Below are positions 1-6,740 of a stretch of DNA of 20,728 bases, in pieces. The notes below the pieces were generated by a model. It worked only from the letters and a program-made list of their open reading frames with translations, made no database searches and was not told the origin of the DNA. Numbering within the stretch: position 1 is the stretch's first letter; each line of letters opens with the position of its first letter. The DNA lies in NCBI GenBank assembly GCA_964352715.1, contig CAYGSU010000069.1:1-20728 (forward strand), written 5' to 3'. The DNA is from JAVKBW01 sp964352715. Lineage in GTDB: Bacteria > Pseudomonadota > Alphaproteobacteria > UBA8366 > Aestuariispiraceae. The position numbers were made by a program, and so were the translations under genes.

Positions 1-418
1 CGGTGGTCATGGTCAGGATGCGGCCGGCGCAGAAAAGACGCGGCCCGGGGATCCAGCCGGCATTGATCGCGTTGCGGACGGCGATTTCGTGATAATCCCA
101 GCCGCCGACTTCGCGTGCGGTGGTGATACCGCAATGCAGTAACCGCTTCGCGGCGCGGGCCGCCCAGACGGCGATTGTTCCGGGCAGGGCATCGCGCCAC
201 GGATTGTTCGGGTTGGCGGATTCGGTGTTCACACAGATATGGACATGACAATCGACGAAGCCGGGAAGAAGATAGGCCCCGCCCATGTCGACTGTACCGT
301 CGTCATCCGCCGCAAGGCCATGCCCGATTTCGGTGATCTTGCCGTCTGTGACACGGATGTCATGTCCATGATAGTCGCCGGTCAGCACGTCCAGTATCTG
401 TCCGTTTTTGATAAGCAT
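1..418 (-). CDS. Metal-dependent amidohydrolase, N-terminal part (runs off the window)
   Basis: This is an open frame that enters from the left edge; the first 139 residues are visible and there is no stop. It begins MLIKNGQILD, the usual small beta-sandwich start of amidohydrolases, and reaches the metal-binding HxH motif in GFVDCHVHI (H58, H60), followed by an ITTAREVGG segment. These match the imidazolonepropionase/Xaa-Pro dipeptidase-like branch of the superfamily, zinc or iron enzymes that hydrolyse C-N bonds in cyclic amides or dipeptides. The substrate cannot be told because the remaining metal ligands lie outside the window. The ATG at 418 is preceded by GAGGGAAC. It lies 98 bp downstream of an Lrp/AsnC regulator on the same strand, with a promoter and an inverted repeat between them, so control by that regulator is likely. 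The family is confident; the specific function is not. Confidence 0.85.
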   Translation of the reverse strand, partial: MLIKNGQILDVLTGDYHGHDIRVTDGKITEIGHGLAADDDGTVDMGGAYLLPGFVDCHVHICVNTESANPNNPWRDALPGTIAVWAARAAKRLLHCGITTAREVGGWDYHEIAVRNAINAGWIPGPRLFCAGRILTMTT

Positions 419-465
419 GTTCGAGTTCCCTCAAAATACGGCGTGCTGAGAGACGCCAGTGTTTC

Positions 466-491
466 AAAACCATACAGGGATGAATGGTTTT
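466..491. promoter_or_regulatory. Perfect 8-bp inverted repeat, candidate Lrp/AsnC operator
   Basis: AAAACCAT (466-473) and ATGGTTTT (484-491) are exact reverse complements separated by 10 bp, giving arm centres 18 bp apart. The repeat lies between the Lrp/AsnC-family gene and the amidohydrolase start and overlaps the candidate -10 element. Lrp/AsnC proteins bind imperfect AT-rich palindromes as dimers, so this is the natural candidate site. No protein binding can be shown from sequence. Confidence 0.45.
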
Positions 492-498
492 CTGTAAA
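469..498 (-). promoter_or_regulatory. Candidate promoter of the amidohydrolase gene
   Basis: On the minus strand a -35-like TTTACA (493-498) is followed after 18 bp by a -10-like TATGGT (469-474), about 50 bp upstream of the ATG at 418. The match to sigma-70 consensus is moderate (5/6 and 4/6). The inverted repeat at 466-491 fills the spacer and covers the -10 element, as expected of a regulated promoter. Confidence 0.35.
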
Positions 499-516
499 TA
501 GGCTGTGATGCCTGTG

Positions 517-981
517 TTACGGTAAAATGGATGATGTGTACTTCAGACACCGCAAGGTGAAACTGGACCGGGAGTGACGTATGCCCGGAACCTTGTAAAG
601 CTTCTTGCGCAGAAATTCCTCATACCCCCTTGTGCCGTCGACGGCGACCTTGATCAGGTAATCGTATTCACCCGTTGTCAGGTAGACTTCCAGCACTTCC
701 GGCATATTCGCCATGGCGGAACCGAAGCTCTCGAAAATTTCATCGTCGTGGCGGTCGAGGGTGACTTCAATGATCACGGTTTCCGACGCGCCCAGAAGGG
801 TCTGATCCAGAAGCGCTGTATAGCCCTGAATGTAGCCGTCGCTTTCAAGCCGCCGCACCCGCTGCCAGCAGGGGCTGGGCGACAGGCCGACTTTTTCCGC
901 CAGAAGATTGTTGGTCAGACGGGCATCGGCGACGAGCGCCCGCAATATCTTCCGGTCAATAGCGTCAAGAGGTTTGGTCAT
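517..981 (-). CDS. Lrp/AsnC-family transcriptional regulator
   Basis: The 154-residue protein has the full length and order of the Lrp/AsnC family. Residues about 5-60 form the winged helix-turn-helix (LDAIDRKILRALVADARL, then LAEKVGLSPSPCWQRVRRLE). Residues about 70-145 form the RAM/AsnC effector domain (VIIEVTLDRH, then VLEVYLTTGEYDYLIKVAV), which binds amino acids or related ligands and assembles dimers to octamers. The ATG at 981 is preceded by AGGAG. It follows the MaoC-like gene after 86 bp, so it may have its own promoter or be the tail of the TRAP operon. By position it probably controls the amidohydrolase and perhaps the TRAP genes. The effector is unknown. Confidence 0.93.
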   Translation of the reverse strand: MTKPLDAIDRKILRALVADARLTNNLLAEKVGLSPSPCWQRVRRLESDGYIQGYTALLDQTLLGASETVIIEVTLDRHDDEIFESFGSAMANMPEVLEVYLTTGEYDYLIKVAVDGTRGYEEFLRKKLYKVPGIRHSRSSFTLRCLKYTSSILP

Positions 982-1067
982 TTCCTTTTTCTCCTATACG
1001 CCGCATCATTATTCGGCAAAGCAAGGAAAGGAAGAAAAAAGATTCTGAATATTCCGGCTGGAAGCGA

Positions 1068-1532
1068 TCAGGGATAAACCAGTTTGATCGACCGGGCAAT
1101 GAGGGCAGGCCGTTCAGCGCCTTCGAGCTCCAGCGTCCAGGTCGTTACGAGGCGGATGGAACCGTCCTTGCGCAATTCCTGCTCCGTCAGGCTTTGCAAC
1201 AGACGGACCCGGCATCCGACCGGAACCGGTGTCAGAAACCGGATCGTATCGAAACCGTAATTCACCTGCCGGCTTGCATACGAAAATGTCAGCATCAACC
1301 GCGACAGGTCCGCGGCGACAAGCAACAGCAGGTTCCCGTGCACGATGGTCTGTCCGTAGGGCGACTCCGCCGCTGCCCGCTCGGTATCAACATGAATCCA
1401 TTGATGGTCACCGCTGACATCGGCGAACCGGTTCACCTGCTCCTGGTTGATGGTTATCCAGTCGCTTTCAGGCAAGGGCGATCCGATGAGCTGGCCGATC
1501 GCGGCCGGCTCCGAAACATCCAGTGCATTCAT
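1068..1532 (-). CDS. MaoC-like (R)-hydratase / NodN-type hot-dog protein
   Basis: This 154-residue single hot-dog-fold protein belongs to the MaoC dehydratase family, which adds or removes water at the double bond of 2-enoyl-CoA thioesters. The hydratase-2 motif is present as FADVSGDHQWIHVDTERA (residues 36-53), with the catalytic pair D42 and H47; the VHGNLLLL segment follows at 64-71. The start lies 3 bp after the UspA stop, so it is co-transcribed and probably translationally coupled with the TRAP genes. Since TRAP permeases import organic acids, a hydratase acting on the CoA ester of the imported acid is plausible, but this is inference. Small hydratases of this type (NodN-like) often lack a known substrate. 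Confidence 0.9.
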   Translation of the reverse strand: MNALDVSEPAAIGQLIGSPLPESDWITINQEQVNRFADVSGDHQWIHVDTERAAAESPYGQTIVHGNLLLLVAADLSRLMLTFSYASRQVNYGFDTIRFLTPVPVGCRVRLLQSLTEQELRKDGSIRLVTTWTLELEGAERPALIARSIKLVYP

Positions 1533-1535
1533 GAT

Positions 1536-1964
1536 CTAGTCTCTGACGACGTGTACCGAGCAGTTGGAATGGCGAACGACCCTGGCGGCGTTGGGACCAA
1601 GCAGATAGTCGTGAAAATCCGGCTTGTGCGCACCGATCACGATCAGCGTCGCGCCGAGTTTGTTCGCCGTGGCCAGAATTTTCTCGTAGGCGTTGCCGTG
1701 TTCGATGACATGCTGGACACCTGAATCGCTGCCCAGGATGTCGGCGACCGCTTCATGTAGCGCCTTTCGGGCGTGTTCCAGCGCCTTCTTCTCGACATCG
1801 GCGCTGAAATATGACCCCACGATGCTCATGCCGAAATCGGGAATCACGGTGACAACGGCCAGTTTTGCATCATCCAGATTTGCGAGCTGCCTCGCCCGGA
1901 TGAGGACATTGGCCTGCTCTTTCACATGGGCCACATCAATTGCGGCCAGCACTGTTCCTGCCAT
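1536..1964 (-). CDS. Universal stress protein (UspF/G-like) of the TRAP operon
   Basis: This 142-residue protein has a single Usp domain (Rossmann-like, cytoplasmic). It starts GTVLAAIDVAHVKEQANVL and ends with IVIGAHKPDFHDYLLGPNAARVV and CSVHVVRD, the layout of the UspF/UspG branch. The ATP-binding consensus G-2x-G-9x-G(S/T) is only partly kept: the second Gly is Lys and the Gly-Ser is Gly-Pro, so nucleotide binding is uncertain. The AGGAG ribosome-binding site overlaps the TAG stop of the permease gene, so the two are tightly coupled. In Halomonas elongata the Usp protein TeaD is encoded with the ectoine TRAP transporter TeaABC and modulates it; a similar role here is inferred from position. 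Confidence 0.92.
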   Translation of the reverse strand: MAGTVLAAIDVAHVKEQANVLIRARQLANLDDAKLAVVTVIPDFGMSIVGSYFSADVEKKALEHARKALHEAVADILGSDSGVQHVIEHGNAYEKILATANKLGATLIVIGAHKPDFHDYLLGPNAARVVRHSNCSVHVVRD

Positions 1965-1974
1965 GATGTCTCTC

Positions 1975-4566
1975 CTAGGCTGTCTTTGGCGGCAAACGCC
2001 GACGTTGAATGAAGATCACGAATACCAGTAACAGCAGGGCGGGAATGTAGAAGACTTCCTTCGGTAACCGGTCGTTTTCAATCTGGATGCTCGTCAGTTC
2101 CCAATCGAAATCGACCCCGGCTGTTTCCGCCGGACCACCGAAGGTAATTGCGTCAACAATGATCTTGCCCTCGTTTTCGACAAGTTCAATTCCCGCTGTA
2201 TCACGCAACCGGTCAAACCCGTCCGGACCTGTCGCGCCAAGCGGCAAGACGAAGGTCGACGATACAAAGTCACCGTCCAGATTGACGCCTTCCAGCAGCA
2301 GTCGTATTTCGCCGTCTGCAGGCGCGTCCTCCGCAATGGTGAACACCTGCTGCGGATCCGAATTGGTGTATGGCGGTTCGACATAGTCGAGGAACAGGCC
2401 CGGTCGGAACAGGATGAAGGCGACAAGGATCAGAAGCAGGGATTCATAGAATCTGCTTTTCACAATGAAGTAGTTCATCGTGCCGGCCGCGAAGACCAGC
2501 ATCGCCGTCAAGGCAACGAAAAACACGCCGATCGCCTGAACCGGCCCGACATCGATCAGCAGCAGATCGGTGTTGAAAATGAACAGGAACGGCAGCAACG
2601 CGGTGCGCAGGGAATAGAAGAACGCCTGGAACCCTGTTCTCAGAGGGTCGCCGCCGGAAATAGCCGCTGCCGCGAACGACGCAAGCCCCACCGGGGGCGT
2701 CACATCCGCCATGATGCCGTAGTAGAAGCAGAACATGTGCACGGCGATCAGCGGCACAACCAGCCCGTTCTGTGCGCCCAGTTCCACCACCACGCCGGCC
2801 ATCAGTGAACTGACGACGATATAGTTCGCGGTTGTCGGAAGGCCCATGCCGAGGATGATGGAAATCAGCGCGACGAAGAACAGCATCGCCACCAGATTGC
2901 CGCCGGACAGGAATTCAACGAACTCGGCCATCACCTGGCCAATACCGGTCAGGGTGACCGCGCCGACGATGATGCCGGCAACGCCCATGGCGGCGGCAAG
3001 GCCGATCATGTTCTTTGCGCCGATCACAAGACCGTCGGTCAGGTCTTTCACTCCGGCCATGACAGCACCGGCAAAGTTGCCCGTGCCGCGGAATAGAGCT
3101 TTCAGTGGTTTCTGGGTCACCAGCAGGAAGATCATGAACAGGGTCGCCCAGAACGCGGAGAAAGCCGGGGATTTCCATTCGACGATCAGAAACCAGACCA
3201 GAACGACGATCGGCAGCACGTAATAGACACCGGTTGGTGCGACATCCTTGAACTTCGGCAGACGCACGATCGGCTGGTTCGGATCGTCCAGGGCGAGATC
3301 CGGTATTTTCGCTGACCGGAACACCATCCAGACATACGCCGCGACCAGCAGGGCCAGGATCGGCCAGATCGACAGATCCGAGCCCAGCAGCATTTTCAGG
3401 CCCTCGACGATCCAGTAGACCGCCCCGGCAAGAATCAGAATGCTGGAAATCGTGATGCCCGAGCGGATCAGCCGGACTTTCATCGGGCTCAGCGGTTCGG
3501 GTCGTTCAAGCCCCTGCATGTCCTGCTTCAGGGCCTCGAGGTGAACGATGTAAACCAGCGCGATATAGGAAATCAGCGCCGGTACAATGGCGGTCTTGAC
3601 CACCTCGACATAGGAAACGCCGACATATTCGGTCATCAGAAAGGCGACCGCACCCATTACCGGCGGCGTCAGCACGCCGTTGACGGAAGATGCGACTTCC
3701 ACCGCGCCGGCCTTTTCCGGCGTGAAGCCGACCCGTTTCATCAGCGGGATGGTGAAGGTGCCGGTGGTCACCACATTGGCGATCGACGAGCCTGAAATAA
3801 GCCCGGTCATGGCCGAGGAGACAACGGCCGCCTTGGCCGGTCCGCCCCGCATATGGCCAAGCAGAGAAAAGGCGATCTGAACGAAATAGTTGCCGGCGCC
3901 GGCCTGGTTAAGCAGCGCACCGAACAGCACGAACAGGAACACGAAGCCGGAAGAGACGCCAAGGGCGACACCGAAAACGCCTTCGGTGGTCAGCCACATA
4001 TGCGACATCGTTTTTTCGAAGCTCGCCCCCTTCCAGCGCACGACTTCGGGCAGAAATTCAGCCGATCCGAAGAACACATAGGCAAGGAAGAAAATCGCGA
4101 CCGCCATCAGCGGGAAGCCGAGCGACCGGCGGGCCGCTTCCATCAGCGTCACGATACCGATGCCGGCGACCACAAGATCTGTCGTGTTCGGCGCACCGGT
4201 GCGGCCGGATATGCTGGCATAGTCGATAAAGAAGTAGGATGCGGCGGCAGCCGCAACGAAAGCCAAAATCCAGTCCTGTATCGGAATGTAGGTCCGCGGG
4301 CTGGATTTGCGGGTCGGGTAAGCGGTGAAAGCAAGAAAGACGGCAAAGCCGAGATGGATGGCTCTGGTTTCGGTGTCGTTCCATACGCCGAGGCCAATCA
4401 CGAACGGCAGCGGCGATGCAATCCACAACTGGAACAACGACCATACAAGCGGTACGCCCCAGAGAACATTTTTCGAAACCGCGCCAACCGGCGCGCGGGC
4501 GCCGGTATCCGTTTCGGCGACCAGATCATCCACATTCATTGAGGCATTATTGTTAGTGTCGCTCAT
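1975..4566 (-). CDS. TRAP transporter fused permease (4TM/12TM, DctQM type, TAXI class) with C-terminal DUF3394
   Basis: The 863-residue integral membrane protein fuses the small (DctQ-like) and large (DctM-like) TRAP permease subunits, as usual for TAXI-type systems. Many hydrophobic helices run from about residue 35 to 700. Diagnostic DctM stretches include SGSSIANVVTTGTFTIPLMK and GMGLPTTANYIVVSSLM, plus ADVTPPVGLASFAAAAISGG. The last 150 residues hold a soluble PDZ-like DUF3394 segment (GGPAETAGVDFDWELTSIQI) and a final helix before a basic tail. It uses an ion gradient to move the solute delivered by the binding protein encoded upstream. The ATG at 4566 is preferred over an upstream TTG because GGGGGGA lies 9 bp before it. 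A terminator-like hairpin separates it from the binding-protein gene. Confidence 0.95.
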   Translation of the reverse strand: MSDTNNNASMNVDDLVAETDTGARAPVGAVSKNVLWGVPLVWSLFQLWIASPLPFVIGLGVWNDTETRAIHLGFAVFLAFTAYPTRKSSPRTYIPIQDWILAFVAAAAASYFFIDYASISGRTGAPNTTDLVVAGIGIVTLMEAARRSLGFPLMAVAIFFLAYVFFGSAEFLPEVVRWKGASFEKTMSHMWLTTEGVFGVALGVSSGFVFLFVLFGALLNQAGAGNYFVQIAFSLLGHMRGGPAKAAVVSSAMTGLISGSSIANVVTTGTFTIPLMKRVGFTPEKAGAVEVASSVNGVLTPPVMGAVAFLMTEYVGVSYVEVVKTAIVPALISYIALVYIVHLEALKQDMQGLERPEPLSPMKVRLIRSGITISSILILAGAVYWIVEGLKMLLGSDLSIWPILALLVAAYVWMVFRSAKIPDLALDDPNQPIVRLPKFKDVAPTGVYYVLPIVVLVWFLIVEWKSPAFSAFWATLFMIFLLVTQKPLKALFRGTGNFAGAVMAGVKDLTDGLVIGAKNMIGLAAAMGVAGIIVGAVTLTGIGQVMAEFVEFLSGGNLVAMLFFVALISIILGMGLPTTANYIVVSSLMAGVVVELGAQNGLVVPLIAVHMFCFYYGIMADVTPPVGLASFAAAAISGGDPLRTGFQAFFYSLRTALLPFLFIFNTDLLLIDVGPVQAIGVFFVALTAMLVFAAGTMNYFIVKSRFYESLLLILVAFILFRPGLFLDYVEPPYTNSDPQQVFTIAEDAPADGEIRLLLEGVNLDGDFVSSTFVLPLGATGPDGFDRLRDTAGIELVENEGKIIVDAITFGGPAETAGVDFDWELTSIQIENDRLPKEVFYIPALLLLVFVIFIQRRRLPPKTA

Positions 4567-4607
4567 GGCAACAGTCCCCCCGTAAGCCTTCAACGCAAAC
4601 TCGTACC

Positions 4608-4647
4608 AGAAAGAAAACGGGCCACCCTGACCAAAGGGCGGCCCGTT
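4608..4647 (-). terminator. Intercistronic terminator/attenuator between the TAXI binding protein and the permease
   Basis: On the minus strand AACGGGCC (4647-4640) pairs with GGCCCGTT (4623-4616). The stem continues inward through one G-U pair and CCCU/AGGG, giving about 13 bp closed by a 6-nt loop. It is followed by a U-rich run (UUUUCUUU). It starts 9 bp after the binding-protein stop and lies about 40 bp before the permease start. Such partial terminators usually keep the binding protein more abundant than the permease. Confidence 0.8.
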
Positions 4648-4656
4648 ACGCGTGGA

Positions 4657-5622
4657 TTACATCCAGCCACGTTCCTTGTAGTACTTGACGGCGCCGGGAT
4701 GCAGGGGCGCGGCCAGACCTTCGGAAATCATGGCCTTTTCGGTCAGGCTTTCGAAAGCCGGATGCAGTTTCTTGAAATCGTCGAAGTTTTCGAAGATCGC
4801 CTTCACAACGGCATAAGCGACATCGTCGGAAAGCTTGTCGGAGGTGACGATGGCTGCTTTCGGACCCCACGAAATGATATCATCGGGGTTACCCGGATAC
4901 ATGCCGCCCGGGATGGTGGCGCGGGCATAAGCCGGGTTTTCAGCCAGCAGATTGTCGATACCGGGGCCGGTCAGGTTAAGAATGCGCACATCGCAGGACG
5001 AAGTGGCTTCCTGCGACGATCCGTTCGGCAGGCCGGCAGCCCAGATGGTACCGTCAATCTTGCCGTCACACAGAGCGGCCGATTGTTCGGATGATTTCAG
5101 CTCCGCAGCCAGCGCAAAGTCTTCCGGGGTCAAACCGGAATATTTCAGCAGGGTTTCTGCAAGCACCCGCGTACCTGAGCCTGGATTGGCGATGTTGATC
5201 TTCTTGCCTTTCATGCTGGCAACGTCGGTGATGCCGCTATCGGCCCGAACCATCACATGCAGCGGTTCGGCATGGACCGAAAACAGGGCGCGAAGACCCG
5301 GATACGGACCATCGTCCTCGAAGGCGCCGGAGCCGGCGACAGCAGCGGCCTGAACGTCTGACTGCATGATGCCGATATCCAGTTCGCCCTGACGGATGGT
5401 GCGGCCGTTATAGACCGACCCGCCCGTCGATTCGACGGAACAGCGGATGCCATGCGTCTTGCGGTCCTTGTTTACCAGCCGGCAGATTGCGCCGCCTGTC
5501 GGGTAGTAAACCCCGGTAACCCCACCTGTACCGATGGTGATGAATTGATCGGCAAACGCCGCCGGTGAAAGCGCCAGCCCGGCTGCAACCAGAATCCCGC
5601 CAAGTTTTATTTTGTTCGTCAT
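4657..5622 (-). CDS. TAXI-family TRAP transporter solute-binding protein
   Basis: The 321-residue protein has a Sec signal peptide (MTNKIKLGGILVAAGLALSP, cleavage likely after AFA at residue 24), so it is periplasmic. The mature start FITIGTGGVTGVYYPTGGAI is the hallmark of TAXI (TRAP-associated extracytoplasmic immunogenic) proteins. Further family features are CSVESTGGSVYN, GELDIGIMQSD, GKKINIANPGSGTR and IWAAGLPNG. It captures a solute and delivers it to the fused permease encoded 90 bp downstream. Known TAXI ligands include glutamate or glutamine and dicarboxylates such as 2-oxoglutarate, but the ligand here cannot be read from sequence. The ATG at 5622 is preceded by GGGAG. It is the first gene of the operon, expressed from a leader of about 220 nt. 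Confidence 0.95.
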   Translation of the reverse strand: MTNKIKLGGILVAAGLALSPAAFADQFITIGTGGVTGVYYPTGGAICRLVNKDRKTHGIRCSVESTGGSVYNGRTIRQGELDIGIMQSDVQAAAVAGSGAFEDDGPYPGLRALFSVHAEPLHVMVRADSGITDVASMKGKKINIANPGSGTRVLAETLLKYSGLTPEDFALAAELKSSEQSAALCDGKIDGTIWAAGLPNGSSQEATSSCDVRILNLTGPGIDNLLAENPAYARATIPGGMYPGNPDDIISWGPKAAIVTSDKLSDDVAYAVVKAIFENFDDFKKLHPAFESLTEKAMISEGLAAPLHPGAVKYYKERGWM

Positions 5623-5696
5623 TACGTGCTCCCGTGTTCATTCAGTTATTGTTGTCAGGGCCCATAAATTAAACCCTTGATGTTTCCTGCGCGCGG

Positions 5697-5784
5697 TACC
5701 GGTGTCTGCCGGTGTCTTGATTCCTTGTTTATGGCCCGGCGCGGGCAACCCTGCGGTCCTGTAGCGAACCGGCATATACCGGCA
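5697..5784 (-). promoter_or_regulatory. Structured leader RNA candidate upstream of the TAXI-TRAP operon
   Basis: In minus-strand orientation, positions 5784-5768 (TGCCGGTATATGCCGGT) can pair with 5713-5697 (ACCGGCAGACACCGGTA). This gives 17 positions with 14 Watson-Crick pairs, one G-U pair and two mismatches. Each arm carries two CCGGT/ACCGG units. The 54-nt loop holds a smaller hairpin, GCCCG-CGC-CGGGC (5746-5734). The element lies within the expected 5' leader, between the promoter near 5853 and the start codon at 5622. It could be a cis-acting RNA or, as DNA, paired operator sites. No known riboswitch class is recognised. Confidence 0.4.
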
Positions 5785-5820
5785 ATACCCTGACAGACTG
5801 CAAGAAAAGCAGGCATCGCC

Positions 5821-5837
5821 TGATTTCCTGAAAATCA
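5821..5837 (-). promoter_or_regulatory. Small hairpin at the start of the TRAP operon leader
   Basis: TGATTT and AAATCA form a perfect 6-bp inverted repeat around a 5-nt loop. It falls about 10 nt after the predicted transcription start, so it may be a 5' stabilising stem-loop. It has no U-run and is not a terminator. Confidence 0.25.
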
Positions 5838-5852
5838 TGGACTGTGGATCAG

Positions 5853-5879
5853 ATTATAGCAAGACCAGCCGGCCGGCTG
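5853..5879 (-). promoter_or_regulatory. Extended -10 promoter with a palindromic operator for the TAXI-TRAP operon
   Basis: On the minus strand TTGCTATAAT includes a perfect -10 hexamer (TATAAT, 5858-5853) and the extended TGn motif. No good -35 hexamer is seen, as is common for extended -10 promoters. Immediately upstream, in the -35/-10 spacer region, is a perfect 14-bp palindrome, CAGCCGGCCGGCTG (5866-5879), a plausible repressor site. The predicted start near 5846 gives a leader of about 220 nt before the binding-protein ATG. Confidence 0.55.
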
Positions 5880-5915
5880 TGCCACATTTTGCGGAAAAAC
5901 CGCAGAAAACCGCGA

Positions 5916-6629
5916 TTATCCAGCCAGTTTTCTGAAGTTTCCGTACAGTGTTTCCGCCGCGCCCAGAAAGTCGTCCATCAGGGCGTCCGATGTCTTTTTC
6001 ATGTCGGCCAGACCGGCTTCGCCGATGGTCGCCATCAGGGCGTCGCGATAGGCGGGAATGATACTCCAGTTATCGACTGTATCCGGCTCCAGCTCGACAT
6101 GATACTGCATCGACCAGGCGCAGGCGCCGACCCGCATCGCCTGCACCCGGCAATCCTTCGATTTTGCCAATACAGTCGTGTCTTCCGGGGGCTGGGAAAC
6201 CTGCACCGAATGCCATTGCAGGCAGGGCTGTGTTTTCGGAAGCCCGGCAAACAGAGGGTCGGCGAGGCCGGCCTCCGTCAGTTCGATCTGCAGAACGCCG
6301 ATTTCCGGCGGCCGTTGCGGCCCGCAGGTGCCGCCCAGGGCATCGGCCAGCAACTGGTGGCCGAGGCACAGACCCAGATAAGGCCGTTTCAGATCGCGCA
6401 CCCAGTGTCGGATCGCGGCCTTTTCGGCAACCAGCCAGGGATGTTCCTCAACATCCCAGACATCCATCGGCCCGCCCATCACCCAAAGCGCGTCATAGGG
6501 ATCGAGATCGGGAACCGGTTCGCCGGCATCCAGCTCCACCGCATCCCATTCAATACCGTCGCGCTCCAGAAACCGGCGCAGGGAACCGGGATGTTCACAA
6601 TCGATATGTTGGAAGACGAGAAGGCGCAT
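5916..6629 (-). CDS. Class-I glutamine amidotransferase (GMP synthase glutaminase-like)
   Basis: The 237-residue cytoplasmic protein has a complete class-I glutaminase triad. The nucleophile C88 is in YLGLCLGHQLLADALGG, and H177 and E179 are in WSMQYHVELEP. The MGGPMDVWD segment (51-59) is typical of stand-alone homologues annotated as GMP synthase-like, which hydrolyse gamma-glutamyl amides such as glutamine. No synthetase domain is attached, so its acceptor is unknown; a role in gamma-glutamyl-polyamine breakdown is one known possibility for relatives. The ATG at 6629 is preceded by GGGAG. It diverges from a MocR-family regulator across a 111-bp gap, the arrangement in which a MocR protein often controls its neighbour. 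No clear intrinsic terminator follows it. Confidence 0.9.
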   Translation of the reverse strand: MRLLVFQHIDCEHPGSLRRFLERDGIEWDAVELDAGEPVPDLDPYDALWVMGGPMDVWDVEEHPWLVAEKAAIRHWVRDLKRPYLGLCLGHQLLADALGGTCGPQRPPEIGVLQIELTEAGLADPLFAGLPKTQPCLQWHSVQVSQPPEDTTVLAKSKDCRVQAMRVGACAWSMQYHVELEPDTVDNWSIIPAYRDALMATIGEAGLADMKKTSDALMDDFLGAAETLYGNFRKLAG

Positions 6630-6705
6630 GACTTACTCCCGGAGTTTTCGGCAGCCGGATGGTGACGGCTGAATTGCTGCTTGTCCATCCTGCTTGTAAC
6701 CGGTT

Positions 6706-6731
6706 TATTGGTCTATCTTGAACGGCCAATA
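6706..6731. promoter_or_regulatory. Inverted repeat between the amidotransferase and MocR genes, candidate MocR operator
   Basis: TATTGGTC (6706-6713) and GGCCAATA (6724-6731) match as reverse complements at 7 of 8 positions, with a 10-bp spacer. It sits in the 111-bp divergent gap, 9 bp before the regulator ATG at 6741. MocR/PdxR proteins bind paired sites in such divergent promoters and commonly control themselves and the neighbour. Confidence 0.45.
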
Positions 6732-6740
6732 CCAGATAAA

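Noticed and set aside
3853..4542. 229-codon open frame antisense to the TRAP permease
   Set aside because: It is a shadow frame of a confidently assigned gene, with a low-complexity, charged translation typical of antisense frames.
4567..4593. Upstream TTG start (4593) for the TRAP permease
   Set aside because: The GGGGGGA ribosome-binding site fits ATG 4566, and the extra nine residues have no support.
5698..5789. CCGGT-rich repeats as a CRISPR or integration site
   Set aside because: There are only two imperfect copies in opposite orientation, without spacers, a tRNA end or an integrase.
5875..5915. Hairpin TGCGG-TTTTT-CCGCA after the amidotransferase as a terminator
   Set aside because: The stem is only 5 bp, and on the transcribed (minus) strand it is followed by AAAATG rather than a U-run.
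5844..6665. 273-codon open frame antisense to the glutamine amidotransferase
   Set aside because: It covers the amidotransferase and its promoter on the other strand, with no recognisable domain.
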